From Paenibacillus sp. OV219 (GTDB lineage: Bacteria > Bacillota > Bacilli > Paenibacillales > Paenibacillaceae): a stretch of 64,000 bases of DNA. The stretch covers positions 62,001 through 126,000 of the forward strand of contig NZ_FOCJ01000001.1 in NCBI RefSeq assembly GCF_900110075.1, in the 5' to 3' direction. Numbering within the stretch: the first letter of the stretch is position 1; every line of letters begins with the position of its first letter. Under the pieces are notes generated by a model. The model was not told the origin of the DNA. It saw only the letters and a program-made list of their open reading frames with translations, and searched no databases. Below are positions 43,538-52,294 of this stretch, one piece after another. The position numbers and the translations under genes are program-made.

Positions 43538-44488
43538 ATGCAAATATGGGATGAAACGGTTAGCGGTATGACGTGGGGTTGGGTCGGTGTACGCGGAACA
43601 TGGACGGGCTCAGAAGCCGATCAATCGATGGAAGAAATGGCTAAGCTCGGTGTTAATTGGGTTGGACTGGCGTTATCCGTCCTGCAGGAGACCGCATTCT
43701 CGACAGAGATCCCCTACTGGGAGTCGCCAACCGTAACGGACGATGAAGTCCGCGCAGCCATTCGCAAAGCGAAATCGTTAGGCATGAAAGTATGCTTAAA
43801 ACCTGTCGTGAACTGTAAAGACGGCACATGGCGTGCCCATATCGGCTTCTTTGATAATGAAGTGCCGGGTGAGCCAAGTTGGCGGGAGTGGTTTTGGTCT
43901 TACGGCAATTTTATGAAGCATTACGCGGTAATCGCGGAAGAAGAAGGGTGTGAAATGCTGTGCATCGGCTGCGAAATGGTGCAAACCGATAAGCGGGAAT
44001 CGGAGTGGAGAACATTGATCAGCGAAATTCGTCCGCTCTATTCCGGCCCGATTACTTACAATTGTGACAAATATCAAGAGAACTATGTGACCTGGTGGGA
44101 TGCTGTCGATATCATTTCCTCAAGTGGCTATTATCCGGTTGACCAATGGGAAGTTCAGTTGGACCGCATCGAAGCTGTAGTGAAGAAGTGGAATAAGCCG
44201 TTCTTCTTTATGGAAGCGGGTTGCCCAAGTCGTGTAGGATCCCCGATGCAGCCGAATGTTTGGTCCTTGGATGGAAAGCCATCTGAATCGGAACAGAAGC
44301 GCTATTATGAAGCAATGTTCGGTGCTTGCATGAAGCGCGATTGGGTTAAAGGCTTCATGCTTTGGGATTGGCCGGCTCAGCTATATGCGCTGGAAGAAGC
44401 GGCAGCTAATGATGATTACTGCATGTTTGGTAAATCAGCGGCCGAAGTCGTAAAACAGTACTACGAATCTGGACAGCAGCGCCTGTAA
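43538..44488 (+). CDS. Glycoside hydrolase family 113 beta-mannanase-like enzyme
   Basis: The 316-residue TIM-barrel protein has no signal peptide, so it acts in the cytosol on imported oligosaccharides. 'LCIGCEMVQTDKRESEW' carries the proposed acid/base Glu146 and 'PFFFMEAGCPSRVGSPMQPN' the nucleophile Glu226. These sit 80 residues apart, as in the Alicyclobacillus GH113 mannanase (Glu151/Glu231). It should cleave beta-1,4-linked mannose chains. GGGGAG precedes the ATG. An epimerase gene follows. Confidence 0.85.
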   Translation: MQIWDETVSGMTWGWVGVRGTWTGSEADQSMEEMAKLGVNWVGLALSVLQETAFSTEIPYWESPTVTDDEVRAAIRKAKSLGMKVCLKPVVNCKDGTWRAHIGFFDNEVPGEPSWREWFWSYGNFMKHYAVIAEEEGCEMLCIGCEMVQTDKRESEWRTLISEIRPLYSGPITYNCDKYQENYVTWWDAVDIISSSGYYPVDQWEVQLDRIEAVVKKWNKPFFFMEAGCPSRVGSPMQPNVWSLDGKPSESEQKRYYEAMFGACMKRDWVKGFMLWDWPAQLYALEEAAANDDYCMFGKSAAEVVKQYYESGQQRL

Positions 44489-44528
44489 TTGTGCTGCGTA
44501 ATTTCATGATAGGACAGGTGGCAGAATA

Positions 44529-45782
44529 GTGACAATCGCGCAGCTGACAATCGAGAGTTGGTGCAAAGAGCTCTCTTACGAATTGAATGAACAAATCCTC
44601 GGATATTGGATGAAGCATACCGTCGACGAGAAATATTTCGGTTTTATCGGTGAAATCAGCCATGACGGCATACCGCTCCCTGAGGCGGATAAAGGACTTG
44701 TGCTGCATGCCCGCATTTTGTGGACCTTTGCTGCTTCTTACCGCAATGAACCGAGGGTGGAATATTTGACGATTGCGCGCCGTGCATATGACACCTTAAT
44801 AGAGAAGTTTGTCGATCCCGAGCATGGCGGGCTCTATTGGATGATTGATATCCAAGGCAAGCCTGTCTCTGACAAGAAGCAGATTTACGGTCAAGCATTC
44901 GTCATTTACGCCTTGGCAGAATATGTTCGTGCGACGCAAGATAAAGAGGCACTTGATTGGGCAAAACGCTTGTACGGTTTGATTGAGAAGCATGCTTATG
45001 ATTGTGTAAATCTCGGTTATGTCGAAGCTCTGGCAAGGGATTGGTCTGAAACGTCCGACCTTAGCCTAAGCGGCAAGGATCTTAACGAGCGCAAATCAAT
45101 GAATACACATCTTCATGTGCTTGAAGCATATACGAATCTCTATCGCATTTGGAAACCAGCAGGTCTGAAGGCTAAGCTTAAAGAACTCATTGAAGTTCAT
45201 CTTGATCTCATTCTTGACAGTAAAAGTGAGCATTTCCTTCTATTCTTTGACGATGAATGGCAATCTAAGTCAGAAGAAGTTTCCTACGGTCATGATATAG
45301 AGGGCAGTTGGCTGCTGTACGAAGCAGCTGAAGTTTTAGGAGATGCCGCGCTTATTGAGCGCGTCAAGTCTGCAGCTTTGAATATGGCTGAAGCAACGCT
45401 AAAAGAGGGTGTTGATAAGGACGGCGGCGTATTCAATGAATTCGATGGCGAGCATTTAGACGATACAAAAGATTGGTGGCCGCAGGCCGAAGCTATGGTG
45501 GGTTTCTACAATGCCTACCAGTTATCCGGTGACCAGCGTTATCTGGATGCCGCCCACGCAAGCTGGTCCTTTATTACACGCTTTGTCAGTGACCGTGAAC
45601 AAGGCGAATGGCACTGGCAATTGACTAGAGAAGGTAAACCGTTTTTTGCAGATGATAAGCCTAAGGTCGGTGCATGGAAATGTCCTTACCATAACAGCAG
45701 AGCTTGTCTCGAAGTCTTGGAAAGAATAGAGAGGTCAAACCTTGGAGTAAAAGAGTCCGCAGGGGAAAAACATCATAAATGA
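44529..45782 (+). CDS. Cellobiose/mannobiose 2-epimerase (AGE family)
   Basis: A GTG start at 44529 follows AGGTGG by about 9 bp. The 417-residue alpha/alpha-barrel protein has 'ADKGLVLHARILWTFAA', 'SMNTHLHVLEAYTNLY', 'VSYGHDIEGSWLLYEAA' and 'WKCPYHNSRACLEVL', where the conserved histidines are the catalytic pair and binding residues of cellobiose 2-epimerases. The enzyme turns beta-mannobiose into mannosyl-glucose (or cellobiose into glucosyl-mannose). A GH130 phosphorylase, the usual next step, is not in the window. Confidence 0.88.
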   Translation: MTIAQLTIESWCKELSYELNEQILGYWMKHTVDEKYFGFIGEISHDGIPLPEADKGLVLHARILWTFAASYRNEPRVEYLTIARRAYDTLIEKFVDPEHGGLYWMIDIQGKPVSDKKQIYGQAFVIYALAEYVRATQDKEALDWAKRLYGLIEKHAYDCVNLGYVEALARDWSETSDLSLSGKDLNERKSMNTHLHVLEAYTNLYRIWKPAGLKAKLKELIEVHLDLILDSKSEHFLLFFDDEWQSKSEEVSYGHDIEGSWLLYEAAEVLGDAALIERVKSAALNMAEATLKEGVDKDGGVFNEFDGEHLDDTKDWWPQAEAMVGFYNAYQLSGDQRYLDAAHASWSFITRFVSDREQGEWHWQLTREGKPFFADDKPKVGAWKCPYHNSRACLEVLERIERSNLGVKESAGEKHHK

Positions 45783-45843
45783 TGACAAGAAAACGTATTT
45801 TGTCACCTATTTTCGATCGACGAAGTGGAGCATAATTAGTCCA

Positions 45844-45857
45844 TGAAAGCGATCTCA
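45844..45857 (+). promoter_or_regulatory. CcpA cre site upstream of the solute-binding protein gene
   Basis: TGAAAGCGATCTCA matches TGWAANCGNTNWCA at every defined position. It lies 51-64 bp before the start codon of the binding protein gene, in a spacer with no terminator. It implies carbon catabolite control of the transporter. Confidence 0.6.
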
Positions 45858-45907
45858 TCCGGCAGCAAACGTCATGAGATATTACTAACTATGTGGGGGT
45901 AAAATCA

Positions 45908-47230
45908 ATGAAAAAAGGTTTAGTTCTTCTATCTGTTCTGGCAACAGCTGTAGCACTTTCCGCTTGCGGGAATAATAATTCCGGCAGCAATGCAGGCGAA
46001 ACGAACACGGCAGCTACGGACACGAACACAGCTGCTACGGACACGAATACGGGAGCAGCTAATAACGAATTAAGCGGCACCATCAAAGTCCTATTGCATC
46101 GTACAGACTTGATCAACGATGGGACAATGGATAAATACGCAGCCAAATTCAAAGAGAAATACCCTAACGCGAACGTTGAATTCGAAGGCTTGACGAACTA
46201 CGCTAGCGACATAACTGTTCGTTTGACAACAGGTGAAGCCGGCGACGTTAACATGATATCTACAGGAATTCCGGTAAGCGAGCTGCCGAAATATTATGCT
46301 CCATTGCCAGATGATATGTTCAATAATGTGTACTTTAAAGACTACATGGCTGTTGGTGGCAAACGATACGGAATCGTAACAGGTGTTAACACGCAAGGTA
46401 TCGTTTATAACAAGAAAGCTTTTGCAGCGGCGGGTATCGACAAAGCCCCAGCAACGCTCGATGAGTTGTATGCAGATGCTCAAAAGCTGAAAGACAAAGG
46501 CATCGTTCCGCTGTACATGAACTACGGCGCACAATGGCCAATGGGCAGTTGGGGTGAAAATACCTATACGTACATCAGTGGTAATGCCAAATGGACAGAT
46601 ACGCTGATTAAGGAGGATGCCCCATTCAAAGTCGACGGTCCGTGGGGTGAAATTTTGAACATCGGCCGTAAATTCGTAGAAAACGGCTGGGTTGAGAAGG
46701 ACCTGTCCACGAACAACTGGGAAATGTCCAAAGGAGAAGTGGCTTCTGGCAAAGCGGCAATGCTCTTCCTTGGAAACTGGGTTATCCCGCAGCTGGTTGG
46801 TGCTGGTGCAGCCTCCGAAGACATCGGATTCGTTCCGTTTCCGTACGACAACACAGGCAAATACAACGCACCGCTCGGCGGCGACTACTATATTGGTGTA
46901 AGCAAAGATAGCAAAAACATCCCGCTTGCTACGGCTTGGGTAAACTTCTTCGTAAAAGAATCCGGCTATGACACGGATTCCGGCTTCATGCCAATCGATC
47001 AGACTGTTGAACCGAAAGTAACTCAAATGGCTGAATTCAAGGGAACTAACCCTACTTTCATTCCATCTGAAGCTACTGATCCGAAATTCTTGGAAATTGC
47101 AAACAAAGCTGAAATCTCCCTCGGTACTGGCGCAGTTGACCAAGAGCTAATCGTGGCGAAAGACCTGCAAAAAGCATTCAATGACTTAAACGCGAAATGG
47201 GCAAAAGCGAAAAAAGAGCTAGGCTATTAA
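45908..47230 (+). CDS. Extracellular solute-binding lipoprotein (family 1)
   Basis: ATG 45908 follows GGGGGT by 7 bp. The 440-residue protein has a lipoprotein signal ending 'VALSAC' (lipidated Cys20), then a Thr/Asp/Asn/Ala linker with two 'ATDTNTA' units, then a type 1 sugar-binding fold ('GEAGDVNMISTGIPVSELPKYYAPL', 'GKAAMLFLGNWVIPQL', 'PLGGDYYIGVSKDSKNI'). It delivers the sugar to the two permeases. It stands last in the cluster instead of first, with its own spacer, cre site and terminator, which allows higher separate expression. Confidence 0.93.
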   Translation: MKKGLVLLSVLATAVALSACGNNNSGSNAGETNTAATDTNTAATDTNTGAANNELSGTIKVLLHRTDLINDGTMDKYAAKFKEKYPNANVEFEGLTNYASDITVRLTTGEAGDVNMISTGIPVSELPKYYAPLPDDMFNNVYFKDYMAVGGKRYGIVTGVNTQGIVYNKKAFAAAGIDKAPATLDELYADAQKLKDKGIVPLYMNYGAQWPMGSWGENTYTYISGNAKWTDTLIKEDAPFKVDGPWGEILNIGRKFVENGWVEKDLSTNNWEMSKGEVASGKAAMLFLGNWVIPQLVGAGAASEDIGFVPFPYDNTGKYNAPLGGDYYIGVSKDSKNIPLATAWVNFFVKESGYDTDSGFMPIDQTVEPKVTQMAEFKGTNPTFIPSEATDPKFLEIANKAEISLGTGAVDQELIVAKDLQKAFNDLNAKWAKAKKELGY

Positions 47231-47251
47231 AATAAAGTAATCTTATTGAAT

Positions 47252-47290
47252 AGCACCCCGGATGTCGACTATCGACGGGGGTGCTTTTTT
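47252..47290 (+). terminator. Terminator of the binding-protein gene
   Basis: AGCACCCC and GGGGTGCT enclose an inner GTCGA-CTA-TCGAC stem. Six T residues follow. Confidence 0.88.
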
Positions 47291-47357
47291 CGTTAGGCAT
47301 GCAAGCCACTGAAGGCAACTGGCAATGAAATTTGTCGTAGGCTTGTTGTAAGTTTGA

Positions 47358-47580
47358 TTAACAAACTTTAATTTCCACATTTTCTTACGATATCAACTCA
47401 CCACGTAAATCACTAACAAACTTAACAGGTGTTTTACCACATATAAGGAAACCTAATGAGCCGCGCCATTACTGATGTTTCGTTAACAAACTATAATTTC
47501 CTTCATCAGAAGCGAAGCAGATGATGATGGAAAATAAAGATCGTTAGCGGAAAATAGAGTGTGTTAGTGGGCAATAAACG
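47358..47580. repeat. Second tract of the 20-bp repeat family, both orientations
   Basis: TTAACAAACTTTAATTTCC (47358-47376) and TTAACAAACTATAATTTCC (47483-47501) are reverse copies. GGAAAATAAAGATCGTTAGC and GGAAAATAGAGTGTGTTAGT (47529-47569) are forward copies of the unit seen at 33949-34062. The inner pair can fold into an imperfect hairpin. No gene is visible between 47291 and 47700. Confidence 0.75.
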
Positions 47581-47702
47581 AATTGGATTTCTAAGTGCAC
47601 ACCAAGTATCTATCTGTTGTCGTCACTCAAAAATATACAGGATTGATAAGGCAAAACTCACACAACTGCATCAATGCGAGATCTATATGCATGTGGAACC
47701 AG

Positions 47703-47718
47703 TTAAGAAAAAGTTAAG
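47703..47718 (+). promoter_or_regulatory. TTAAG-N6-TTAAG direct repeat upstream of the COG4705 gene
   Basis: TTAAG at 47703 and 47714 on an 11-bp period is the arrangement bound by OmpR-family regulators. The same arrangement is found at 59711-59726. The nearby two-component regulator (50243-50917) is a candidate binder. Confidence 0.45.
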
Positions 47719-47867
47719 GATCAATTTATGGCTCGTTTAGAATTTAGGACTACACTGAGCCATGACCAATAAAATGCTCAAATCCAGAAAGGAGCGTATC
47801 AGTTGTAATTTAAAAGCTATTCTCCTTTATGTACTCATTAATGATGAAGATGAAAGAAGGTTAAAGA

Positions 47868-48662
47868 ATGTCAAAGAAAAAGATACCATTAATCAATTTG
47901 ACGAAGACTGTACTGGCAAAGGTTCCGGAAATAACGGTGTTTTTCTGGATTACAAAACTTCTGACAACGGGAATGGGAGAGGTTGCATCGGACTTTCTGT
48001 TTGAACGCCTTAACCCAATCTTCTCCGTACCGGTCAGTTTGATTATCTTCGTCGTCGCGATGATTATGCAGTTCAAAGTACGCCGCTATGTCGCAGGTAT
48101 TTACTGGCTAGTTGTAATCATGGTGAGCATTTTTGGTACGACAGCGGCCGACGCGGTGCGAGTAGGCTTAGGCATTCCATATATAGCATCAACGTTATTC
48201 TTTGTCGCGGCACTCGCTGCTATATTAATTACATGGTATGTCAAAGAAGGAACATTATCAGTTCATAGCATCCATACGCGTCGGCGGGAAATTTTCTACT
48301 GGCTAACGGTTGTGACTACATTTGCGCTTGGCACAGCGGCCGGGGATATGACTGCAACGAATATGCACCTAGGCTATCTGTCTTCGGGTATTATGTTCTC
48401 GGTTATATTGCTTCTCCCGGCAATTGGTTATTGGTTGTTTGGGCTTAAAGAAATCGCAGCTTTCTGGTTCGCTTACATTATGACACGCCCTGTCGGCGCT
48501 TCATTCGCTGACTGGCTATCGGCTGCGCATAGCAGCGGCGGTCTAGGATATAGTAAGGGTACAGTTACTCTCATACTGACTATCATTATTGTCCTTCTGG
48601 TTATTATTAAGGGCGGATCGCCAGCGGAAAGCACGGAGCTTGAGACAAAACTGGCAAGTTAA
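47868..48662 (+). CDS. COG4705-type integral membrane protein
   Basis: The 264-residue protein has about eight helices and four internal repeats with Asp/Asn in the membrane: 'TTGMGEVASDFLFERL', 'FGTTAADAVRVGLG', 'GTAAGDMTATNMHLG' and 'RPVGASFADWLSA'. This pattern is typical of COG4705, whose function is unknown but which often lies beside two-component genes. AAGAAGG precedes the ATG. It is convergent with a kinase/regulator pair and has an OmpR-type repeat upstream. A transport or sensing role is possible. Confidence 0.78.
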   Translation: MSKKKIPLINLTKTVLAKVPEITVFFWITKLLTTGMGEVASDFLFERLNPIFSVPVSLIIFVVAMIMQFKVRRYVAGIYWLVVIMVSIFGTTAADAVRVGLGIPYIASTLFFVAALAAILITWYVKEGTLSVHSIHTRRREIFYWLTVVTTFALGTAAGDMTATNMHLGYLSSGIMFSVILLLPAIGYWLFGLKEIAAFWFAYIMTRPVGASFADWLSAAHSSGGLGYSKGTVTLILTIIIVLLVIIKGGSPAESTELETKLAS

Positions 48663-48837
48663 AGTGGATAATAATCTTATCAGAGAACGGCAACGAAACA
48701 ATCAAGTTCAAAAGAAACACAAGGGCAATCGGACATATGTTCGATTGCTTTCTTATCGAACTAAGTAATTGATCTATTGAATAATCTGTTCCTTTCTTTT
48801 GGAACGTACATCTACGTGTTTGGCTTAAAATGCAAAA

Positions 48838-50232
48838 TTATCGACGATCCGGTTTCAATGTTTCTATTTTGCTCGGGAAAGATATAGTAACGATCGTTCC
48901 TTTACCGATTTCACTGCTTAGCTGTATTGTTCCGAGGCACTCCTCCGTTATTCGCTTAGCAATGGCAAGTCCAAGGCCAGTTCCTCCGCGTTTCCTTTCA
49001 CGGGAGGTGTCTACACGATAGAACCGTTCAAATAGAAAAGGAAGGCTTTCTTGCGGGATACCCATACCGTGGTCTTCCACTTGAATAACAATCGAATTTA
49101 CAGTAGCATGCAAGTCTAATCGGACAAGTTTCTTCTGTTCTGAATAATGAATGGCATTGTCCATTAGTATAATTAAGATTTGCTCCAAATGGTGAGGATC
49201 CATCCTTAAAGATAGCCCTTCGACTAATGTAGTTTCGAAGGTGAAACCCGTATATAGTAACCGATAATTTCGTACTAAGGTTTGTATTACTGTAGACGGA
49301 TCAATTAGATTGACGTCATTTATAAGTTCAACTTTAGGGTCACCGGACAGATCTAGCAGTTGATTGGCAAGCTTTCGCAGGCGAATTGTTTCTTGTAGTG
49401 CGGCGGCGATTGATTCCTCGCGGACATTAGGGTCATCCTTGCCCCAGCGGTCTAGAAGTTTCAAGTGCCCTTCAATAATTGCAATCGGTGTTCGGAACTC
49501 GTGAGACGCATCCTCCACGAATTGGCTCTGCCGGCGAAAAGAACGTTCAAGTTCATTCATCATCTCGTTAAAAATAGCCGATAAACGTGACAACTCATCG
49601 CCATTGTTACGGTATACAACACGTTCACTTAGCCCGTTCTTCTGAATCGCCGTCATCGTAATAGCCAAGCGGTTCAGCGGCCGAAGTAACCGCCATGCCA
49701 CGATAAACCCACCTATTGCACTAACTGCAATACCAACTAAACCAAGAGAGAGCATGAGTTGTTTCAACCGATACTTCATATCGTCGATATTTTCTAGATT
49801 ATTTGCGAACTCAATGTAACCTGTGAATGCTTCCGTTGTAATGGGGGCACGAATAACGAGTAAATGATCTTGACCATGTCTGTAACTTGAGAGCGATTCA
49901 TCGCTTGAAGTGTGAGTAGGGACCCATTCGGCCGGAAGTCCGTTTGAAAGCACCATGACAACGTGCCCGCCGTTATCGAGCAGCCTAAACATTTGGTCGG
50001 TTTGAACAAATCGTTCCATGAATCGCTTGCTTTCCTCGATTCGCTCGGCATCTAGAGGTTCTTCCTGTTCGGCATAATAGGTTGTGATTTGAGCGGCAGT
50101 CTTCCGCAGCGTATCTTTCTGGGCATCAATCATCCAATTAGAAACTACATTGTATTGTACCAAGCTGTATCCAATGAATAGCGCTAAGATCAGTAAAGAG
50201 GTGAGTGTGGCGAGCTTATATTTGACATGCAT
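48838..50232 (-). CDS. Sensor histidine kinase, ArlS/YkoH-like
   Basis: The 464-residue kinase has TM1 (about 7-28), an extracellular domain to about 150, TM2 (about 153-178), and HAMP. HisKA follows with 'FVEDASHEFRTPIAIIEGHLKLL' and HATPase with 'VEDHGMGIPQESLPFLFERF' and 'GGTGLGLAIAKRI'. The start is 10 bp after the partner regulator stop. The likely signal is envelope or metal related, judging from the linked acidic secreted protein and COG4705 gene, but this is inference. Confidence 0.88.
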   Translation of the reverse strand: MHVKYKLATLTSLLILALFIGYSLVQYNVVSNWMIDAQKDTLRKTAAQITTYYAEQEEPLDAERIEESKRFMERFVQTDQMFRLLDNGGHVVMVLSNGLPAEWVPTHTSSDESLSSYRHGQDHLLVIRAPITTEAFTGYIEFANNLENIDDMKYRLKQLMLSLGLVGIAVSAIGGFIVAWRLLRPLNRLAITMTAIQKNGLSERVVYRNNGDELSRLSAIFNEMMNELERSFRRQSQFVEDASHEFRTPIAIIEGHLKLLDRWGKDDPNVREESIAAALQETIRLRKLANQLLDLSGDPKVELINDVNLIDPSTVIQTLVRNYRLLYTGFTFETTLVEGLSLRMDPHHLEQILIILMDNAIHYSEQKKLVRLDLHATVNSIVIQVEDHGMGIPQESLPFLFERFYRVDTSRERKRGGTGLGLAIAKRITEECLGTIQLSSEIGKGTIVTISFPSKIETLKPDRR

Positions 50233-50242
50233 GTGTGCATAA

Positions 50243-50917
50243 TCACCCCTTCATGATATAGCCGACCCCTCGAACAGTCTGTATGTATTTGTCACCGTCT
50301 CCTAGTTTTTGCCTAACGTAGCGAATATAGACATCGACGATGTTCGTTTCAACGCCGGTTTCGAACCCCCAAACAAGGTCAAGCAATTGGTCACGGGATA
50401 AAATGTTATTAGCGTTACGGATAAGGACGAGGAGCAGATCAAACTCACGCTTGGTGAGGGGGATTTCAACACCATCACGGGATACGGTCCGGGAGGGGAG
50501 CTCTACTTGAAGGTCTTGTAACCGGACTATACCATCAGTCGATTCCTCAGTATCATCTATTCGACGAAATATCGCCCTCATGCGTGCTAGAAGTTCTTCT
50601 ATCTCGAATGGCTTAGGTAAATAATCATCTGCGCCACTATCTAGTCCCGTGACTCTATCCATGACACTATTGCGTGCGGTGAGCATAATAATCGGGGTCT
50701 TATTCTTCTGGCTGCGCAGTCTTCTACATATTTCAATTCCGCTTAAGCCTGGCAACATTAAATCAAGAAGCAGCATGTCCCATTCGCGTTCAGTCGCAAA
50801 CGCAAAGCCTTCTCTACCGTCATGGCAAACTGTAACGTCGAAACCTTCATGTTTCAGTTCCAGTTCAAGAAAACGAGCGAAGTTCGGTTCATCTTCAATT
50901 AATAGTATCTGACGCAA
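50243..50917 (-). CDS. OmpR-family response regulator, ArlR/YkoG-like
   Basis: The 224-residue protein has a receiver with 'LIEDEPNFARFLE', Asp in 'LLLDLMLPGLSG', 'LTAR' and 'PKPFE', and a winged-helix domain with 'LTKREFDLLLVLI' and 'ETNIVDVYIRYVRQKLG'. It is co-transcribed with the kinase. TTAAG-type repeats upstream of the COG4705 gene are possible targets. Confidence 0.9.
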   Translation of the reverse strand: MRQILLIEDEPNFARFLELELKHEGFDVTVCHDGREGFAFATEREWDMLLLDLMLPGLSGIEICRRLRSQKNKTPIIMLTARNSVMDRVTGLDSGADDYLPKPFEIEELLARMRAIFRRIDDTEESTDGIVRLQDLQVELPSRTVSRDGVEIPLTKREFDLLLVLIRNANNILSRDQLLDLVWGFETGVETNIVDVYIRYVRQKLGDGDKYIQTVRGVGYIMKG

Positions 50918-50944
50918 CGATCATACCCCTCCTGGTTCAAATCC

Positions 50945-50985
50945 AAAAAGGGCAAGAACCCTTCAAGTAGTAGGATTCCTGCCCC
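50945..50985 (-). terminator. Terminator between the acidic protein gene and the regulator gene
   Basis: On the minus strand GGGCAGGAATCC pairs imperfectly with GGTTCTTGCCC, then TTTTTGG. It separates the acidic protein transcript from the two-component genes, perhaps with partial read-through. Confidence 0.65.
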
Positions 50986-51003
50986 AATGAGATTTATTCT
51001 TAC

Positions 51004-51315
51004 TTAGTCATCATTTGTCTCTGTATCGTTATCTTGAGCATTGCTGCTGCCGTTGTCAACTTGTTCTTGATCGTCAGCTTGCTCGCCGTCACCATCCGAC
51101 TGCTCTTGACCATCAGCGTATTCGCCATCACCGTCGGATTGCTCTTGATCATCGGCATACTCGCCATCACCATCAGAAGCTTCCTTGACACTTGTTACTG
51201 CCGAATTCGTCGTCGATGCATTATTAGTCGCAGCGTACGCGTGCAGCCAAGTTCCCGTTCCTGCAGCTACAAAGGCGAGCAGTGCAGCAGCTATTAGCCA
51301 TTTTCTATTCATCAT
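51004..51315 (-). CDS. Secreted acidic repeat protein
   Basis: AGGAGGA precedes ATG 51315 (ATG 51312 is also possible). The 103-residue protein has a signal peptide (about 1-28, 'HAYA' site) and then three 13-residue repeats 'SDGDGEYADDQEQ' (47-59, 60-72, 73-85), encoded by 39-bp repeats at 51061-51177. The mature part is about one-third Asp/Glu and disordered. DGDGE resembles a calcium-loop spacing but lacks the EF-hand frame. It precedes the two-component genes on the same strand and may be a cation-binding or signal partner. No named family is recognised. Confidence 0.75.
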   Translation of the reverse strand: MMNRKWLIAAALLAFVAAGTGTWLHAYAATNNASTTNSAVTSVKEASDGDGEYADDQEQSDGDGEYADGQEQSDGDGEQADDQEQVDNGSSNAQDNDTETNDD

Positions 51316-51551
51316 ATATTCCTCCTAATTGGTTTCTCGAAGACACTTTTTACTATAGCACCAGCACATGAGAAGGTTTTGTGAGTTAGATTAGAATTCA
51401 ATGAGAAATTGTAGACTGATGTATGAAGGTCTCTAACGAAACTTCATCCCATGATAAAATTTATGCTAATATTTGTATACCATTTAAATGGAGTTAATAA
51501 ATCTTAATAGATAGCCCAGACGATTACTGTTAAACCGAAAGGGACGATGCT

Positions 51552-52292
51552 ATGCTCGACATCAAACAAGTTGCTAAAAGGTCGTTTCATATGAAGAACG
51601 CTAATGCTCCGTATCTTTTATCGAACATTAGCGCAACCGTAGATAAAGGAGAACGCATCTCTTTACTAGGTGCTTCCGGCCAAGGGAAGAGCACATTACT
51701 CCGTTTACTTTCTATCCTACATACGCCGGACGAAGGTGATATTTGTTTAGACGGAGTGTCATTTCGCCAAATGAGTCCAAGCTTATGGCGAAAACAAGTA
51801 TGCTATGTGGCACAGCAAGCTGTTATGCTTCCAGGAAGTGTAGAGGATAATCTTAAAGTGCCTTCACAATTGCACCAGCTCCCATATGACCAGAAGCTAG
51901 CTAAACGATTATTAGAAGCTGCAAGGCTCTCAAGTCTCGATCTAAAAAAAGATGCTCGTGAGCTTTCAGGTGGTGAGATGCAGCGGATAGCACTGATACG
52001 TTCTTTACTCTTGCGCTCGGATATTATTTTGCTTGATGAAGTTTCATCGTCTTTAGATGCGCCGAATACGCTTGCAGTGGAGCAATTGCTCGATGAATGG
52101 CATCGCAGTGAAGGTACGATTATGATTGGGGTTACACATGAACTTAAGCAAGCTGAAAGAGTGAGCTCGAGAATATGGTTCATGGCAGGCGGGACGATAG
52201 TGGAAGATACTTCGACGCAACAGTTTTTTGAAAATCCAAGTACCGAAACCGCGAGGCAATTTATCGGGAGAGGGCAGACTGAGGTGCATTAG
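51552..52292 (+). CDS. fetA: Iron export ABC transporter ATP-binding protein FetA-like
   Basis: The 246-residue ATPase has Walker A 'GASGQGKSTLL', signature 'LSGGEMQRIALIRSLLLRSD' and Walker B 'IILLDEVSSSLD'. The FetB-type permease gene starts 2 bp after it, as in E. coli fetAB (ybbL-ybbM). FetAB exports iron and helps against peroxide stress. A TTAATA-N4-TTAATA repeat (51494-51509) stands 43-58 bp upstream of the start. GGGACG is a modest ribosome binding site. Confidence 0.85.
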   Translation: MLDIKQVAKRSFHMKNANAPYLLSNISATVDKGERISLLGASGQGKSTLLRLLSILHTPDEGDICLDGVSFRQMSPSLWRKQVCYVAQQAVMLPGSVEDNLKVPSQLHQLPYDQKLAKRLLEAARLSSLDLKKDARELSGGEMQRIALIRSLLLRSDIILLDEVSSSLDAPNTLAVEQLLDEWHRSEGTIMIGVTHELKQAERVSSRIWFMAGGTIVEDTSTQQFFENPSTETARQFIGRGQTEVH

Positions 52293-52294
52293 AT

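Noticed and set aside
47762..48004. 80-codon plus-strand frame
   Set aside because: It overlaps the well-supported COG4705 gene in another frame and has charged low-complexity content.
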